A stretch of DNA of 61,672 nt, taken from positions 1-61,672 of the forward strand of contig JBBRNO010000024.1 of the NCBI GenBank assembly GCA_038230275.1. Direction: 5' to 3'. This DNA is from JANXXV01 sp038230275. Lineage in GTDB: Bacteria > Acidobacteriota > Terriglobia > Bryobacterales > Bryobacteraceae. Shown one piece after another: positions 26,282-34,895 of the stretch (its first letter is position 1; every line of letters begins with the position of its first letter). A program made the translations under genes and the position numbers. The notes beneath the pieces were generated by a model. It was not told the DNA's origin. It worked only from the letters and a program-made list of their open reading frames with translations, and did no database searches.

Positions 26282-27787
26282 TCAATTGAACTGCTTACGC
26301 GAACTCGGCCGGCGGATATCGTCCGGGCCCGGTTCCTCGCGTTCCCGCTTCCGCTCCCGTTCGCCCGCCACAAAGCCCTGCTCCTCGCTCCGGCTCAGCC
26401 GCCGGTGCGCATACAGGCCCTCCAGAATGAACTCACCCGCGGACACGCGGACCGCATCGGCCTCGTTCTCGCCGAGGCCCAGCTTGTTTGTGCGCTCCAG
26501 CAAGCCCTGAATGCCGTTCAACGCTGCCACCATGCCCGCCGAATCCAGCGATTCATCCAGCCGCACGGCACCGCCCATTTCAAACCAGCGCGTGATCTGC
26601 GAGACGTTCACGCCATCGAAATAAGCGTTGTACACTTTGCCCACGGCCACGCGGATCAATTCCCGGGCTACAAAATCGCCACCCTTCAACTCGCCTTCAT
26701 ATTCCAGCTCAATCTTGCCGGTCATCGAAGGCAGCGCCGCATACACATCCAGCACCCTGGGCACCGCCAGACTCTCCCCATTCCGCAATGCACGCCGTTC
26801 GGCATTCGATACCACATTCTCCAAAACCGAAATGGGCAGCCGCTGCGAAACACCGGAACGTTTGTCTATCTTTTTGTCGTCACGCGCCAGGAACGCCACC
26901 TGCTCAATCACTTCGCGAATGTAGCCCGGAATGGATACCTCTATCCCGGTGCCTCGCGCCGTCCACGCTTCCTGATTGGTAATCTGCAGCCCCTGTTCAA
27001 TCGATAGCGGATAGTGCGTGCGGATTTCACTGCCAATTCGGTCCTTGAGAGGCGTGATGATCTTTCCGCGCGCCGTGTAGTCTTCCGGGTTCGCGGTGAA
27101 CACCAGCATCACGTCCAGCGGCAGGCGAATGGGATAGCCCTTAATTTGCACATCGCCTTCCTGCATGATATTGAACAATCCAACCTGGATCTTGCCCGCC
27201 AGATCCGGCAATTCGTTTACCGCAAAGATGCCGCGATTGGCCCGCGGCAGCAATCCGTAATGCACTGTTAACTCATCCGAAATATTCTGGCCGCGCCGCG
27301 CTGCCTTTATCGGATCGATGTCGCCAATCATATCGGCAATGGTCACATCGGGCGTGGCCAGCTTTTCCACATACCGCTCAGCCGGCGTCAGAAACGCGAT
27401 CGGCGTTTCCTCGCCCAGCTCCGCAATCAAATCCCGGCACCGTTTGCATATCGGCGTGTACGGGTTATCGCGAATTTCGCAGCCCGCAATATACGGAACC
27501 GCATCGTCAAGAAGAGTGGTTAACAGCCGGATGATCCGCGTCTTCGCCTGTCCGCGCAGTCCAAGAAGTATGAAATTATGGCGGGATAATACTGCGTTGA
27601 CAATTTGCGGAGTAACCGTATCTTCATATCCAACAACCCCGGGAAACAGCGTTTCTCCGGTACGAAGACGGCAGATCAGGTTGGCCCGCAGTTCATCTTT
27701 CACGCTGCGGCCGGCCAGCCGTTCTTCCGTGTAACCACTCTGGCGCAAAGCACCCAAAGTTCGGGGGAAATCGAGCAGGGAAGGCAT
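26282..27787 (-). CDS. MoxR/magnesium-chelatase-type AAA+ ATPase
   Basis: A 501-residue AAA+ ATPase. Walker A is GLRGQAKT (residues 76-83); ANRGIFAVNELPDLAGKIQV carries the Walker B and presensor region, and VFTANPEDYTARGKIITPLKDRIG is the sensor I/arginine-finger part of the ChlI/MoxR group. A cysteine cluster (CEIRDNPYTPICKRC) near residues 100-115 may bind zinc and is unusual for the family. The ATG at 27787 is preferred to the upstream GTG at 27799, because the strong AGGAGGT ribosome site overlaps that GTG. It forms an operon with the VWA gene. Confidence 0.9.
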   Translation of the reverse strand: MPSLLDFPRTLGALRQSGYTEERLAGRSVKDELRANLICRLRTGETLFPGVVGYEDTVTPQIVNAVLSRHNFILLGLRGQAKTRIIRLLTTLLDDAVPYIAGCEIRDNPYTPICKRCRDLIAELGEETPIAFLTPAERYVEKLATPDVTIADMIGDIDPIKAARRGQNISDELTVHYGLLPRANRGIFAVNELPDLAGKIQVGLFNIMQEGDVQIKGYPIRLPLDVMLVFTANPEDYTARGKIITPLKDRIGSEIRTHYPLSIEQGLQITNQEAWTARGTGIEVSIPGYIREVIEQVAFLARDDKKIDKRSGVSQRLPISVLENVVSNAERRALRNGESLAVPRVLDVYAALPSMTGKIELEYEGELKGGDFVARELIRVAVGKVYNAYFDGVNVSQITRWFEMGGAVRLDESLDSAGMVAALNGIQGLLERTNKLGLGENEADAVRVSAGEFILEGLYAHRRLSRSEEQGFVAGERERKREREEPGPDDIRRPSSRKQFN

Positions 27788-27926
27788 AACGCCCGCCACC
27801 TCCTTCTTTCAGTCACCAGCTATCGGCGATTGTAGCATTCGCCATTCAGCTCACCCTCACTTTCCTCGCGGCACACTTGCGTCACACCGCATCCGTTCAT
27901 GTGATAGGTTAGCTCAAGAAATCAAG

Positions 27927-28775
27927 ATGACGAAAGAACTCCCAGAGATAGATTTTCAGCGATTTTGGCGAAGATTGCAGCAGATCGGCCTCAATGCCTA
28001 TGAAGCTCGTTCCTACCTGGTCCTCGTCGGCCACCCGCGCTTCAAGGCGCTGGAACTGGCCGCGCGCTCGCACGTCCCCCGCCAAAAGATTTATGAAGTT
28101 CTCGACAGCCTCATCGAAAAGGGCTTTGCGCAGGTAGTCCAGGAGAAGACGAAACTCTTCTCCGCGGTGGAACCCTCGCTGGCAATTCCCAGCTATTTAG
28201 CCCGCCGCGGCGATTCGCTGCAACAGGAGCTTACCGAGCAGGCCCGCTTTGCCGGCGGCCTGGTCGAAGACCTGAACGTGGCCTATTCGGAAGGGCAGGG
28301 AGGCCGCGGCACGCTCGATTACCTGCGCATCGTCGGCGAGCCGGGTCAGACCGCCGCGCAATACCGGCGCCTGCTCTCAGAAGTCCAGTTTGAATATCTC
28401 GAATTCTCGCGCCCGCCCTACGCCGTGGATCCGCTGGATGAACAGTTGGTAAAGAAGGCCCGGCTGCGCGGGGTTTCCTGCCGCCTGATGTTTGAAAGTG
28501 GGACGGTGGATTCCATCCATCAACAGCGGATGGAAGAATTCAAAGCTATTGGAGTTGAGGTGTGCAGCGCTCCGGCGCTCCCCATGAAGCTGGCGCTATT
28601 CGACGGTCACTATGGAATGATCGCGCTGCTGGATCCGGTGATCACCAAACCCACCTGGACCTCGCTACTCTTCGATCACGAAGGATTCGCGGAAGGCATG
28701 AAAGGCCTGTTCGAAGACCACTGGCGTCGCGCCATGGCCGTACAGGAAGCTCTCGAACTACCGCAAACGGCTTAG
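27927..28775 (+). CDS. TrmB-family transcriptional regulator
   Basis: A 282-residue protein. The N-terminal winged helix (LQQIGLNAYEARSYLVLVGH, LELAARSHVPRQKIYEVLDS, LIEKGFAQVVQEKTKLFSAV) is characteristic of TrmB. The C-terminal half is a regulatory/dimerisation domain with an HKD-like fold lacking the catalytic histidine-lysine pair. TrmB proteins bind sugars or other small ligands. The gene is divergent from the MoxR gene, with about 140 bp between the starts, so it may control that pair; this is inference from position only. Confidence 0.9.
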   Translation: MTKELPEIDFQRFWRRLQQIGLNAYEARSYLVLVGHPRFKALELAARSHVPRQKIYEVLDSLIEKGFAQVVQEKTKLFSAVEPSLAIPSYLARRGDSLQQELTEQARFAGGLVEDLNVAYSEGQGGRGTLDYLRIVGEPGQTAAQYRRLLSEVQFEYLEFSRPPYAVDPLDEQLVKKARLRGVSCRLMFESGTVDSIHQQRMEEFKAIGVEVCSAPALPMKLALFDGHYGMIALLDPVITKPTWTSLLFDHEGFAEGMKGLFEDHWRRAMAVQEALELPQTA

Positions 28776-28779
28776 TGCA

Positions 28780-28797
28780 CTTTCCAATGGTGGAAAG
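28780..28797. terminator. Short hairpin between convergent genes
   Basis: A perfect 7-bp inverted repeat (CTTTCCA with TGGAAAG) around an ATGG loop lies right after the TrmB-like gene and before the convergent hypothetical gene. No run of T follows on either strand, so termination is only a guess. Confidence 0.35.
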
Positions 28798-28805
28798 ATG
28801 AGAAA

Positions 28806-29432
28806 CTACGGCGGAGGCTTCTCGTCTTTCCGCCGCAAAGTAGGAGCCTTCCGCTTGGTCTCGACTTCCTTCTTCTCGGCCGCCTTTCTCTCTTCCAGTT
28901 CTTTGGGCTTCAAGACTGCTTCCACCTCAGCCTTGTCCTTTTTCACTTTCGCGTCCACTTCCTGCGAACGCGTCTTGAGGTCTTCCTGCGAAAGCTCGAT
29001 GCTTTCACTGGTGGTGTCAATCGCTTCCTTCAACGCAAATTGATATCTCGCCAGATCCTTTGGTTCAGCGTCCTGAATTTTCGTCAGCGCTTCCAGCATC
29101 TGCTTCTCCGCCGAAGCCACCGCTACCATGCCCGTGTCAATGGCCACCTTCCGCTTCAGCGCATCATCCGACACGGTATCGATTGCCTCAATGATGTGCG
29201 TGTAATCTTCCAGAAGATCGTGGATCAAAGCGGAACGGCCGGCCTTTTCCTTCGCTACCGCCTGCTGCATCAGATCCAGCCGTTGGCGGGCGAAAACGAT
29301 ATACAGTTTCAGCCGCTCATTGGGCTCTTGCACCACTCTCACCTGGTCGGCTTCGTCCGCCGTCAGAAAATCGCGCTCCGCCAGTACAGGCACGGCCGCC
29401 AGCAATAGAAATAGAGTGCAACGCCACTTCAT
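28806..29432 (-). CDS. Secreted coiled-coil protein of unknown function
   Basis: A 208-residue protein with signal peptide MKWRCTLFLLLAAVPVLA. The rest is charged and helical, ending in a long KKDKAEVEAVLKPKELEERK coiled coil with a basic tail. I recognise no domain. It is the last gene of the uvrA-headed run and lies 2 bp after the next gene upstream. The high helix content and export suggest a structural or periplasmic binding role. Confidence 0.7.
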   Translation of the reverse strand: MKWRCTLFLLLAAVPVLAERDFLTADEADQVRVVQEPNERLKLYIVFARQRLDLMQQAVAKEKAGRSALIHDLLEDYTHIIEAIDTVSDDALKRKVAIDTGMVAVASAEKQMLEALTKIQDAEPKDLARYQFALKEAIDTTSESIELSQEDLKTRSQEVDAKVKKDKAEVEAVLKPKELEERKAAEKKEVETKRKAPTLRRKDEKPPP

Positions 29433-29434
29433 AA

Positions 29435-29866
29435 TCAGTGCTTCTTTGTCATGATCTCGAATACGATTTTATCTTCCAGATCGCTCAGCTTCTTTCGCGT
29501 TTCTTCCACCAATACGCGGTCTTCAAAGTTGACGTCGCCGCCCAGGGCTTCCAGCCGTTTGGCCAGCGCGTGTATTTTCATCTCGGCCCGCTTGAAAAAT
29601 TTCGGACTCCGCCTTGCCGCCTTGCCGGTATCTTCCAGCGACTGGTAACTCAATTCGGCGGACTCTTGCACTTCTTTCAACCACGATCCAAAAACTGCCA
29701 GGTCCGATGATTTATACGCCTTTCGCGCTTCATCCACGGCTATGTTCGCATTCTCCAGCGCCTTCTCCGACCGTTTCTCGAGATTAGGCTCATTTCTCAC
29801 TTCAGCCAGATCCGCACGACCCGTCTGCGCTGCCAGCAACATCGTCAATAGGACAAATAAGGGCAA
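29435..29866 (-). CDS. Small secreted helical protein of unknown function
   Basis: A 143-residue protein with a signal-like start (MPLFVLLTMLLAAQTGRADL). The mature part is almost wholly helical (RNEPNLEKRSEKALENANIA, AELSYQSLEDTGKAARR). No family was recognised. It shares charged-helix style with its downstream neighbour and sits between it and the TPR gene with gaps of only 2-3 bp, so the three probably work together. Confidence 0.7.
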   Translation of the reverse strand: MPLFVLLTMLLAAQTGRADLAEVRNEPNLEKRSEKALENANIAVDEARKAYKSSDLAVFGSWLKEVQESAELSYQSLEDTGKAARRSPKFFKRAEMKIHALAKRLEALGGDVNFEDRVLVEETRKKLSDLEDKIVFEIMTKKH

Positions 29867-29869
29867 CTT

Positions 29870-31093
29870 TTACCTCTTGGACAACTCTTTCTTGATTACT
29901 CTAATCCGTTGCCGGGCTTTAAATTCTTCATCCGGACTCTTGTTTTCGCTCACAGCCAGGAACTTCTCGTAATTCTCCAGCGCCGGTTGATACAGATGAT
30001 TCCGGTCTAGCACGATTGCGCGGAAAAAGAAATGGCCAGGCTTCTCCGCTCCCAGCGCCTTCACCTTTTCCAATGCCGCTAAAGCCTGCTCGTCCTGGTT
30101 CATCAAAATCAACATACCGGCCAAATCGCCCCAGGCGTCGCTGGAATCCGGCTTCGCCTGCACCACTCGATAGAATTCCTGCGCGGCCGCCGGATACTTC
30201 TTCAACTCCCGAAGCGAACGCGCGTAACTCATTCGCAAGTCCACATTCTTCGGCTCCGCTTGCAGCGCCTGTTCAAATAGCGGCGCTGCCTTGTCGGGTT
30301 GCTTGTTCTGGGTATACGCAGCCGCCAACGCGATTCGGTTCGTTGCCGTGGGCGCATCCTTTACTGCCGATTCCAGTTGTGGAATCGCGCTAGCCGTCTG
30401 TCCGGATTCCAGCAGCAACTCGCCCACCCGCTCTTTCGCAGCTGGGTTTTCCGGAAATTGTTTGTAGATTTCGATGGCTTCCGCCGTCTTCTTGCCGCGT
30501 TCGTAAATCGCAGCCAGTTCCAGCAGCGCGCCCCGAAACGCGGGGTCCAGCGCGGCGGCTTTCTGGAAGTGCGGCGCAGCCTCGTCCACCCGGTTCTGCT
30601 TAGCGATGGATCGCGCCAAGCCAAGCTCCGCCACCGCCGATTTCGGATCTGCCGCAACCGCCGCCTCGTAATAAGGTTCGGCCTTCTCCGCCTGGCCGGA
30701 TTCGCTCAATGCCTCAGCGGCAAAAAACACCGGGCGGTAAACAGCGGGCTTCTGCTTCGCCGCTGCCTCCAGATACGGAACCGCCTCCGCCGCCTGCTTT
30801 TGACGCAGCAAAACCATCCCCAGGTTCAATTCCGCTTCGTATAAATCCGGCTTCAGCTCCAACACTTTCTTGTATTCGGCAATCGACTCAGTGTCGCGGT
30901 CCAGCAAGCTATAGGAAAGGGCTAGATGGAAGTGTGCGCCGTAGTCCTTCGAATCCGCGGCCACGGCGCGAGTGAAGCTCTCCAACGCTGCCGGATACCG
31001 CTGCTCTTCCAGCGCTTTCATTCCCTCGGCAAGCGGGTCGGGCTTTTGCAGAAACAGAAACGCCAGCGCGATTTGGGGCAGCAACCACATCAT
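29870..31093 (-). CDS. Secreted TPR-repeat protein
   Basis: A 407-residue protein with a short hydrophobic start, MMWLLPQIALAFLFLQ. It contains about ten consecutive TPR units with typical AL..F..AV..DSKDYGAHFHLAL and AAPHFQKAAALDPAFRGALL spacing. It probably mediates protein assembly outside the cytoplasm. It begins 2 bp after the uvrA stop codon and is followed by two small secreted proteins, an unusual companion set for a DNA-repair ATPase. Confidence 0.85.
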   Translation of the reverse strand: MMWLLPQIALAFLFLQKPDPLAEGMKALEEQRYPAALESFTRAVAADSKDYGAHFHLALSYSLLDRDTESIAEYKKVLELKPDLYEAELNLGMVLLRQKQAAEAVPYLEAAAKQKPAVYRPVFFAAEALSESGQAEKAEPYYEAAVAADPKSAVAELGLARSIAKQNRVDEAAPHFQKAAALDPAFRGALLELAAIYERGKKTAEAIEIYKQFPENPAAKERVGELLLESGQTASAIPQLESAVKDAPTATNRIALAAAYTQNKQPDKAAPLFEQALQAEPKNVDLRMSYARSLRELKKYPAAAQEFYRVVQAKPDSSDAWGDLAGMLILMNQDEQALAALEKVKALGAEKPGHFFFRAIVLDRNHLYQPALENYEKFLAVSENKSPDEEFKARQRIRVIKKELSKR

Positions 31094-31094
31094 T

Positions 31095-33872
31095 TCAGTC
31101 TATCCCCGCAAACGCTTTCTCCAGGAACTGCCCGGTGTAGGATTGCTTCACGGAGGCAATCTGTTCCGGCGTTCCTTCGGCCACAATGGCGCCGCCCAGC
31201 GCCCCGCCTTCCGGTCCCAGATCAATCACCCAATCCGCACTCTGAATCACGTCCAGATTGTGTTCGATGATCAGAATGCTTCCGCCATTATGGATCAGAC
31301 GTTGAAAGGCATCCAGCAGTTTCGTGATGTCGTCGAAATGCAGCCCCGTAGTCGGTTCGTCGAAGATAAACAGCGTGCCCTTGCACGAAGCCTGCGCCAG
31401 GTGTGCCGCCAGTTTCACGCGTTGCGCCTCGCCGCCGGAAAGCGTAGTCGCCGATTGGCCCAGGCGCAGATAGCCGAGTCCGACATCCACCAGAACCTTC
31501 AATTTCGCAACCAGCCGCGGCGCTTCGGAGAAAAGGCTGGCGGCTTCGCGCACCGTCAATTGCAACACTTCGTGAATGTTCAGCCCTTTGTAGCGCACCT
31601 CCAGAATGCCGCTTTTATACCGGGTGCCTTTGCAGTCCTCACAAACTAGCTCCACATCCGCCAGAAACTGCATCTCCACCGTAACGGTGCCGTCTCCCTG
31701 GCAAGTTTCGCAGCGCCCGCCTGGGATGTTGAATGAAAAATGCCCCGCCGTATACCCGTGCCGGTCCGCCTCTGGAGTGTTGGCGAATAAGTCGCGAATC
31801 TGATCGAAAGCTTTGATGTAGGTGACCGGATTCGAACGCGGCGTGCGCCCAATGGGCGATTGATCCACCAGCACAATATCTGTCAGCAGTTCCGCTTTCT
31901 CAATCCGCTTGCATTGCAGTTTATCGTTCTGCTCCTCATTCATCAGTGCCGACTCTTTATGCAGCCGCGCCGCCAGCCCCTTGTAAATCACCTCATGTAC
32001 CAGCGTGGATTTACCAGACCCTGAAACACCCGTCACTGCCACCATCATGTCCAGCGGGATAGTCACATCCACGTTCCGCAAGTTATTCGCCCGTGCACCA
32101 AAAACCTTCAGCGCCCGCTTCGGATTCACCCGTCTCCGTTTGGACCGCGTGCCCGCCTGCAAGTCGCCGCGCAGATATTTCGCCGTCAGCGATTTGTCCC
32201 GGTCGCGCATCAACTCAGCGTACGACCCGCCGAAAAGAACATGCCCGCCGTACTCGCCCGCACCCGGTCCCAGATCGATAATGTGGTCCGCCGCGCGCAT
32301 CACGTCCGGATCGTGCTCCACAACCACAATGGTGTTGCCCAGGTCCCGCAACTCTTCCATGATGCGGATCAATCTCCCGGTATCGCGGCTATGCAGCCCG
32401 ATCGACGGTTCATCCAATACGTAGCAGGCACCCACCAGGCGCGATCCCAAACAGGTTGCCAGCGTGATCCGTTGCGCCTCGCCGCCTGAAAGAGTCGACG
32501 ACAATCGATCCAACGTAAGATAGTGCAGCCCCACATCGTTCAGGAACTTCAACCTCTGCCGGATTTCGATCAGAATCTTGTCGGCAATGGCGGTTTCCTC
32601 CGGCGAAAACTCGATGTCGAGGAACAACCGGTAAGCCTCCGCCGTATTCATCACCACCACGTCCGCCATGGTTTTCCCGGCCATGCGCACGTAGAGTGCT
32701 TCCTTTCGCAATCGCGAACCGCCGCATTCCTGGCACTGCGCGTAACCACGGTAGCGGCTGAGGAATACACGGACATGCACTTTGTATTTCTTCTTCTCCA
32801 CTTCTTCAAAGAACTCGCGGATGCCGGCGGCCAGCGCCCTGCGCTCATCGGCCGTCAATTCCATATACGATACATTCACCCGGAACTTTTTGTGCGCCTT
32901 GAGAAAATCCTTCAATCCCCAGTCATACTGGGGCTTCGTCCACGGGTCCACCGCGCCATCTTCCAGCGATAGCGTCGGATCCGGCACCACGCGATTGATG
33001 TCGTAATCAATGGTGTTGCCGAATCCCTGGCAGCGCGGGCAGGCGCCGAACGGATTGTTAAAGCTAAACAGATTTGGCTGCGGTTCTGTAAAATCCTTGC
33101 CGCAGGTTTTGCACGAAAACTTCTCGCTGAACCGCAGGTCCGCACCCTCGCCGGAAGCAGGCCGCAGAATCACCTCACCGGCCTCGCGGTAGCAAACCTC
33201 CACTGTGTCCACAATGCGCTGATGGATGTCCGGCGTAATCACAATGCGATCCGCCAGAATATACAGCGGCTTGCGGAAATCGATGTCGAGAAGAGATTCC
33301 GGCGTGGAAAATTCAAACGTTCGCCCTTCTTGAAAAAGCCGCGTGAATCCTTTCCGCCGCAATTCGAACAGATGGTCCCGAAGCTGCTGGGTGTCCGCCG
33401 CCGCCCCAACCGGAAACAAAGCGTACCAGCGCGACCCCTCAGCCTGCTGCTGCACGCGGTCCGCAACCTGGTCCACTGTGTCGCGAATCACCTGCGTGCC
33501 GCAATTGGGGCAATACGTACGCCCCACACGCGCAAACAGCAGCCGCAGGAAATCGTAAAGCTCGGTCGACGTCGCCACCGTGGACCGCGGATTCCGCGTC
33601 ATGTTCTTCTGCCGGATCGCGATGGGCGGAGCGATCCCTAGAATCTCGTCCACATCCGGCTTCTCCATCCGTTCCAGGAACTGCCGCGCGTAGGACGAGA
33701 GCGATTCCACATACCGCCGCTGACCCTCGGCGTAAATCGTATCGAAGACAAGCGACGACTTTCCCGAACCCGAAACGCCAGTCACCACCGTGAGCTGGTT
33801 ATGCGGGATGTCGAGCGAAATGTTCTTGAGGTTGTGGACGCGAGCGCCACGAATCGAAAGGAAATCTTCCAC
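31095..33872 (-). CDS. uvrA: UvrABC system protein A
   Basis: A 925-residue excision-repair ATPase starting at GTG 33872, where the family motif (ME)DFLSIRGARVHNLKN begins; the longer frame to 33941 lacks homologous sequence. Both ATP-binding modules are present: Walker A TGVSGSGKSS and TGVSGSGKST, signature LSGGEAQR twice, and the zinc fingers CPNCG, CKTCGKDF..CPRCQG and CETCQGDG..CEDCKG. It finds bulky DNA lesions and loads UvrB. It heads an operon with a secreted TPR protein and is divergent from mutY with 18 bp between starts. Confidence 0.97.
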   Translation of the reverse strand: MEDFLSIRGARVHNLKNISLDIPHNQLTVVTGVSGSGKSSLVFDTIYAEGQRRYVESLSSYARQFLERMEKPDVDEILGIAPPIAIRQKNMTRNPRSTVATSTELYDFLRLLFARVGRTYCPNCGTQVIRDTVDQVADRVQQQAEGSRWYALFPVGAAADTQQLRDHLFELRRKGFTRLFQEGRTFEFSTPESLLDIDFRKPLYILADRIVITPDIHQRIVDTVEVCYREAGEVILRPASGEGADLRFSEKFSCKTCGKDFTEPQPNLFSFNNPFGACPRCQGFGNTIDYDINRVVPDPTLSLEDGAVDPWTKPQYDWGLKDFLKAHKKFRVNVSYMELTADERRALAAGIREFFEEVEKKKYKVHVRVFLSRYRGYAQCQECGGSRLRKEALYVRMAGKTMADVVVMNTAEAYRLFLDIEFSPEETAIADKILIEIRQRLKFLNDVGLHYLTLDRLSSTLSGGEAQRITLATCLGSRLVGACYVLDEPSIGLHSRDTGRLIRIMEELRDLGNTIVVVEHDPDVMRAADHIIDLGPGAGEYGGHVLFGGSYAELMRDRDKSLTAKYLRGDLQAGTRSKRRRVNPKRALKVFGARANNLRNVDVTIPLDMMVAVTGVSGSGKSTLVHEVIYKGLAARLHKESALMNEEQNDKLQCKRIEKAELLTDIVLVDQSPIGRTPRSNPVTYIKAFDQIRDLFANTPEADRHGYTAGHFSFNIPGGRCETCQGDGTVTVEMQFLADVELVCEDCKGTRYKSGILEVRYKGLNIHEVLQLTVREAASLFSEAPRLVAKLKVLVDVGLGYLRLGQSATTLSGGEAQRVKLAAHLAQASCKGTLFIFDEPTTGLHFDDITKLLDAFQRLIHNGGSILIIEHNLDVIQSADWVIDLGPEGGALGGAIVAEGTPEQIASVKQSYTGQFLEKAFAGID

Positions 33873-33890
33873 TACTGTTAGTTTAAGAGA

Positions 33891-34874
33891 TTGATCAAGG
33901 ACATTCGCCAAAACCTGCTTTCCTGGTACAAACAGGCGCAACGCGACTTGCCGTGGCGCAGGACGCGCGATCCCTACGCCATCTGGATATCCGAAGTGAT
34001 GTTACAGCAAACCAGGGTTGCCGCCGTGATTCCGTACTACCACCGCTTCCTGGAACGCTTTCCGGATATCGATGCCCTCGCCGCGGCTCCCGAACCGGAC
34101 TTGCTGGCCTGTTGGAGCGGGCTTGGCTATTATTCCCGTGCGCGCAATTTGCAAAAGGCCGCCGGTCAGATGAACGGCGTCTTTCCAACCGATTACGAAT
34201 CCATTCGAGCCCTGGCCGGAGTGGGCGACTACACTGCGGCCGCCGTCGCCAGCATCGCATTTGATTTGCCCCATGCCGTACTTGATGGAAACGTAATTCG
34301 CGTGTTGAGCCGTCTAAGTAACAATGTGGGTGATGTTGGGGCGGTAGCTACCCGCCGCCGGCTGCAACAATTGGCCGATGACCTGTTAGACAGGAAACGG
34401 CCGGGGACATTCAATCAGGCAGTGATGGAGTTGGGCGCGGTTGTGTGTTTGCCCAAGCAGCCGCAATGTTTGCTGTGTCCCGTTGCGGAATGGTGCGAGG
34501 CCAGAATCGCAGGCACCGAAAATCGGATCCCGGTAAAGCTTCGCAAGCCGGATCCGGTAAAGCTGGAACGCACTGTGTTGGTGATTCAAAAGGACGGGGG
34601 TGTCCTGATGTGGCGGCGGCCAGCCGATTCCAGAAAATTAGCGGGCTTCTGGGAGTTGCCCGAACCGCATCTGCTACCATTTGTAGAAATTGGTGTGCGC
34701 TTAGGCGAGTTCAAGCACTCCATCACGAACCACAACTATGTGTTTTGTGTGAACCTCGCCAACGTGCGGAGGAAGCCTGAGAACTTCGAGTGGGTTTCCG
34801 CCGGGGAGTTGCAAAAATTGCCGTTGAGCACGACTAGCCGTAAGGCATTGGCGATGTTTTCGAGTAAATTTTGA
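33891..34874 (+). CDS. mutY: A/G-specific adenine DNA glycosylase
   Basis: A 327-residue protein with a TTG start at 33891. The HhH-GPD domain has WRRTRDPYAIWISEVMLQQT (catalytic Glu), LAGVGDYTAAAVASIAF and LDGNVIRVLSR (catalytic Asp). The [4Fe-4S] loop is C-X6-C-X2-C-X5-C in CLPKQPQCLLCPVAEWC. A Nudix-like C-terminal domain recognises 8-oxoG (about 230-325). It removes adenine mispaired with 8-oxoguanine, the partner activity of MutM found at 1681. Confidence 0.96.
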   Translation: MIKDIRQNLLSWYKQAQRDLPWRRTRDPYAIWISEVMLQQTRVAAVIPYYHRFLERFPDIDALAAAPEPDLLACWSGLGYYSRARNLQKAAGQMNGVFPTDYESIRALAGVGDYTAAAVASIAFDLPHAVLDGNVIRVLSRLSNNVGDVGAVATRRRLQQLADDLLDRKRPGTFNQAVMELGAVVCLPKQPQCLLCPVAEWCEARIAGTENRIPVKLRKPDPVKLERTVLVIQKDGGVLMWRRPADSRKLAGFWELPEPHLLPFVEIGVRLGEFKHSITNHNYVFCVNLANVRRKPENFEWVSAGELQKLPLSTTSRKALAMFSSKF

Positions 34875-34895
34875 GAAACGGGGGTTTATCAAATT

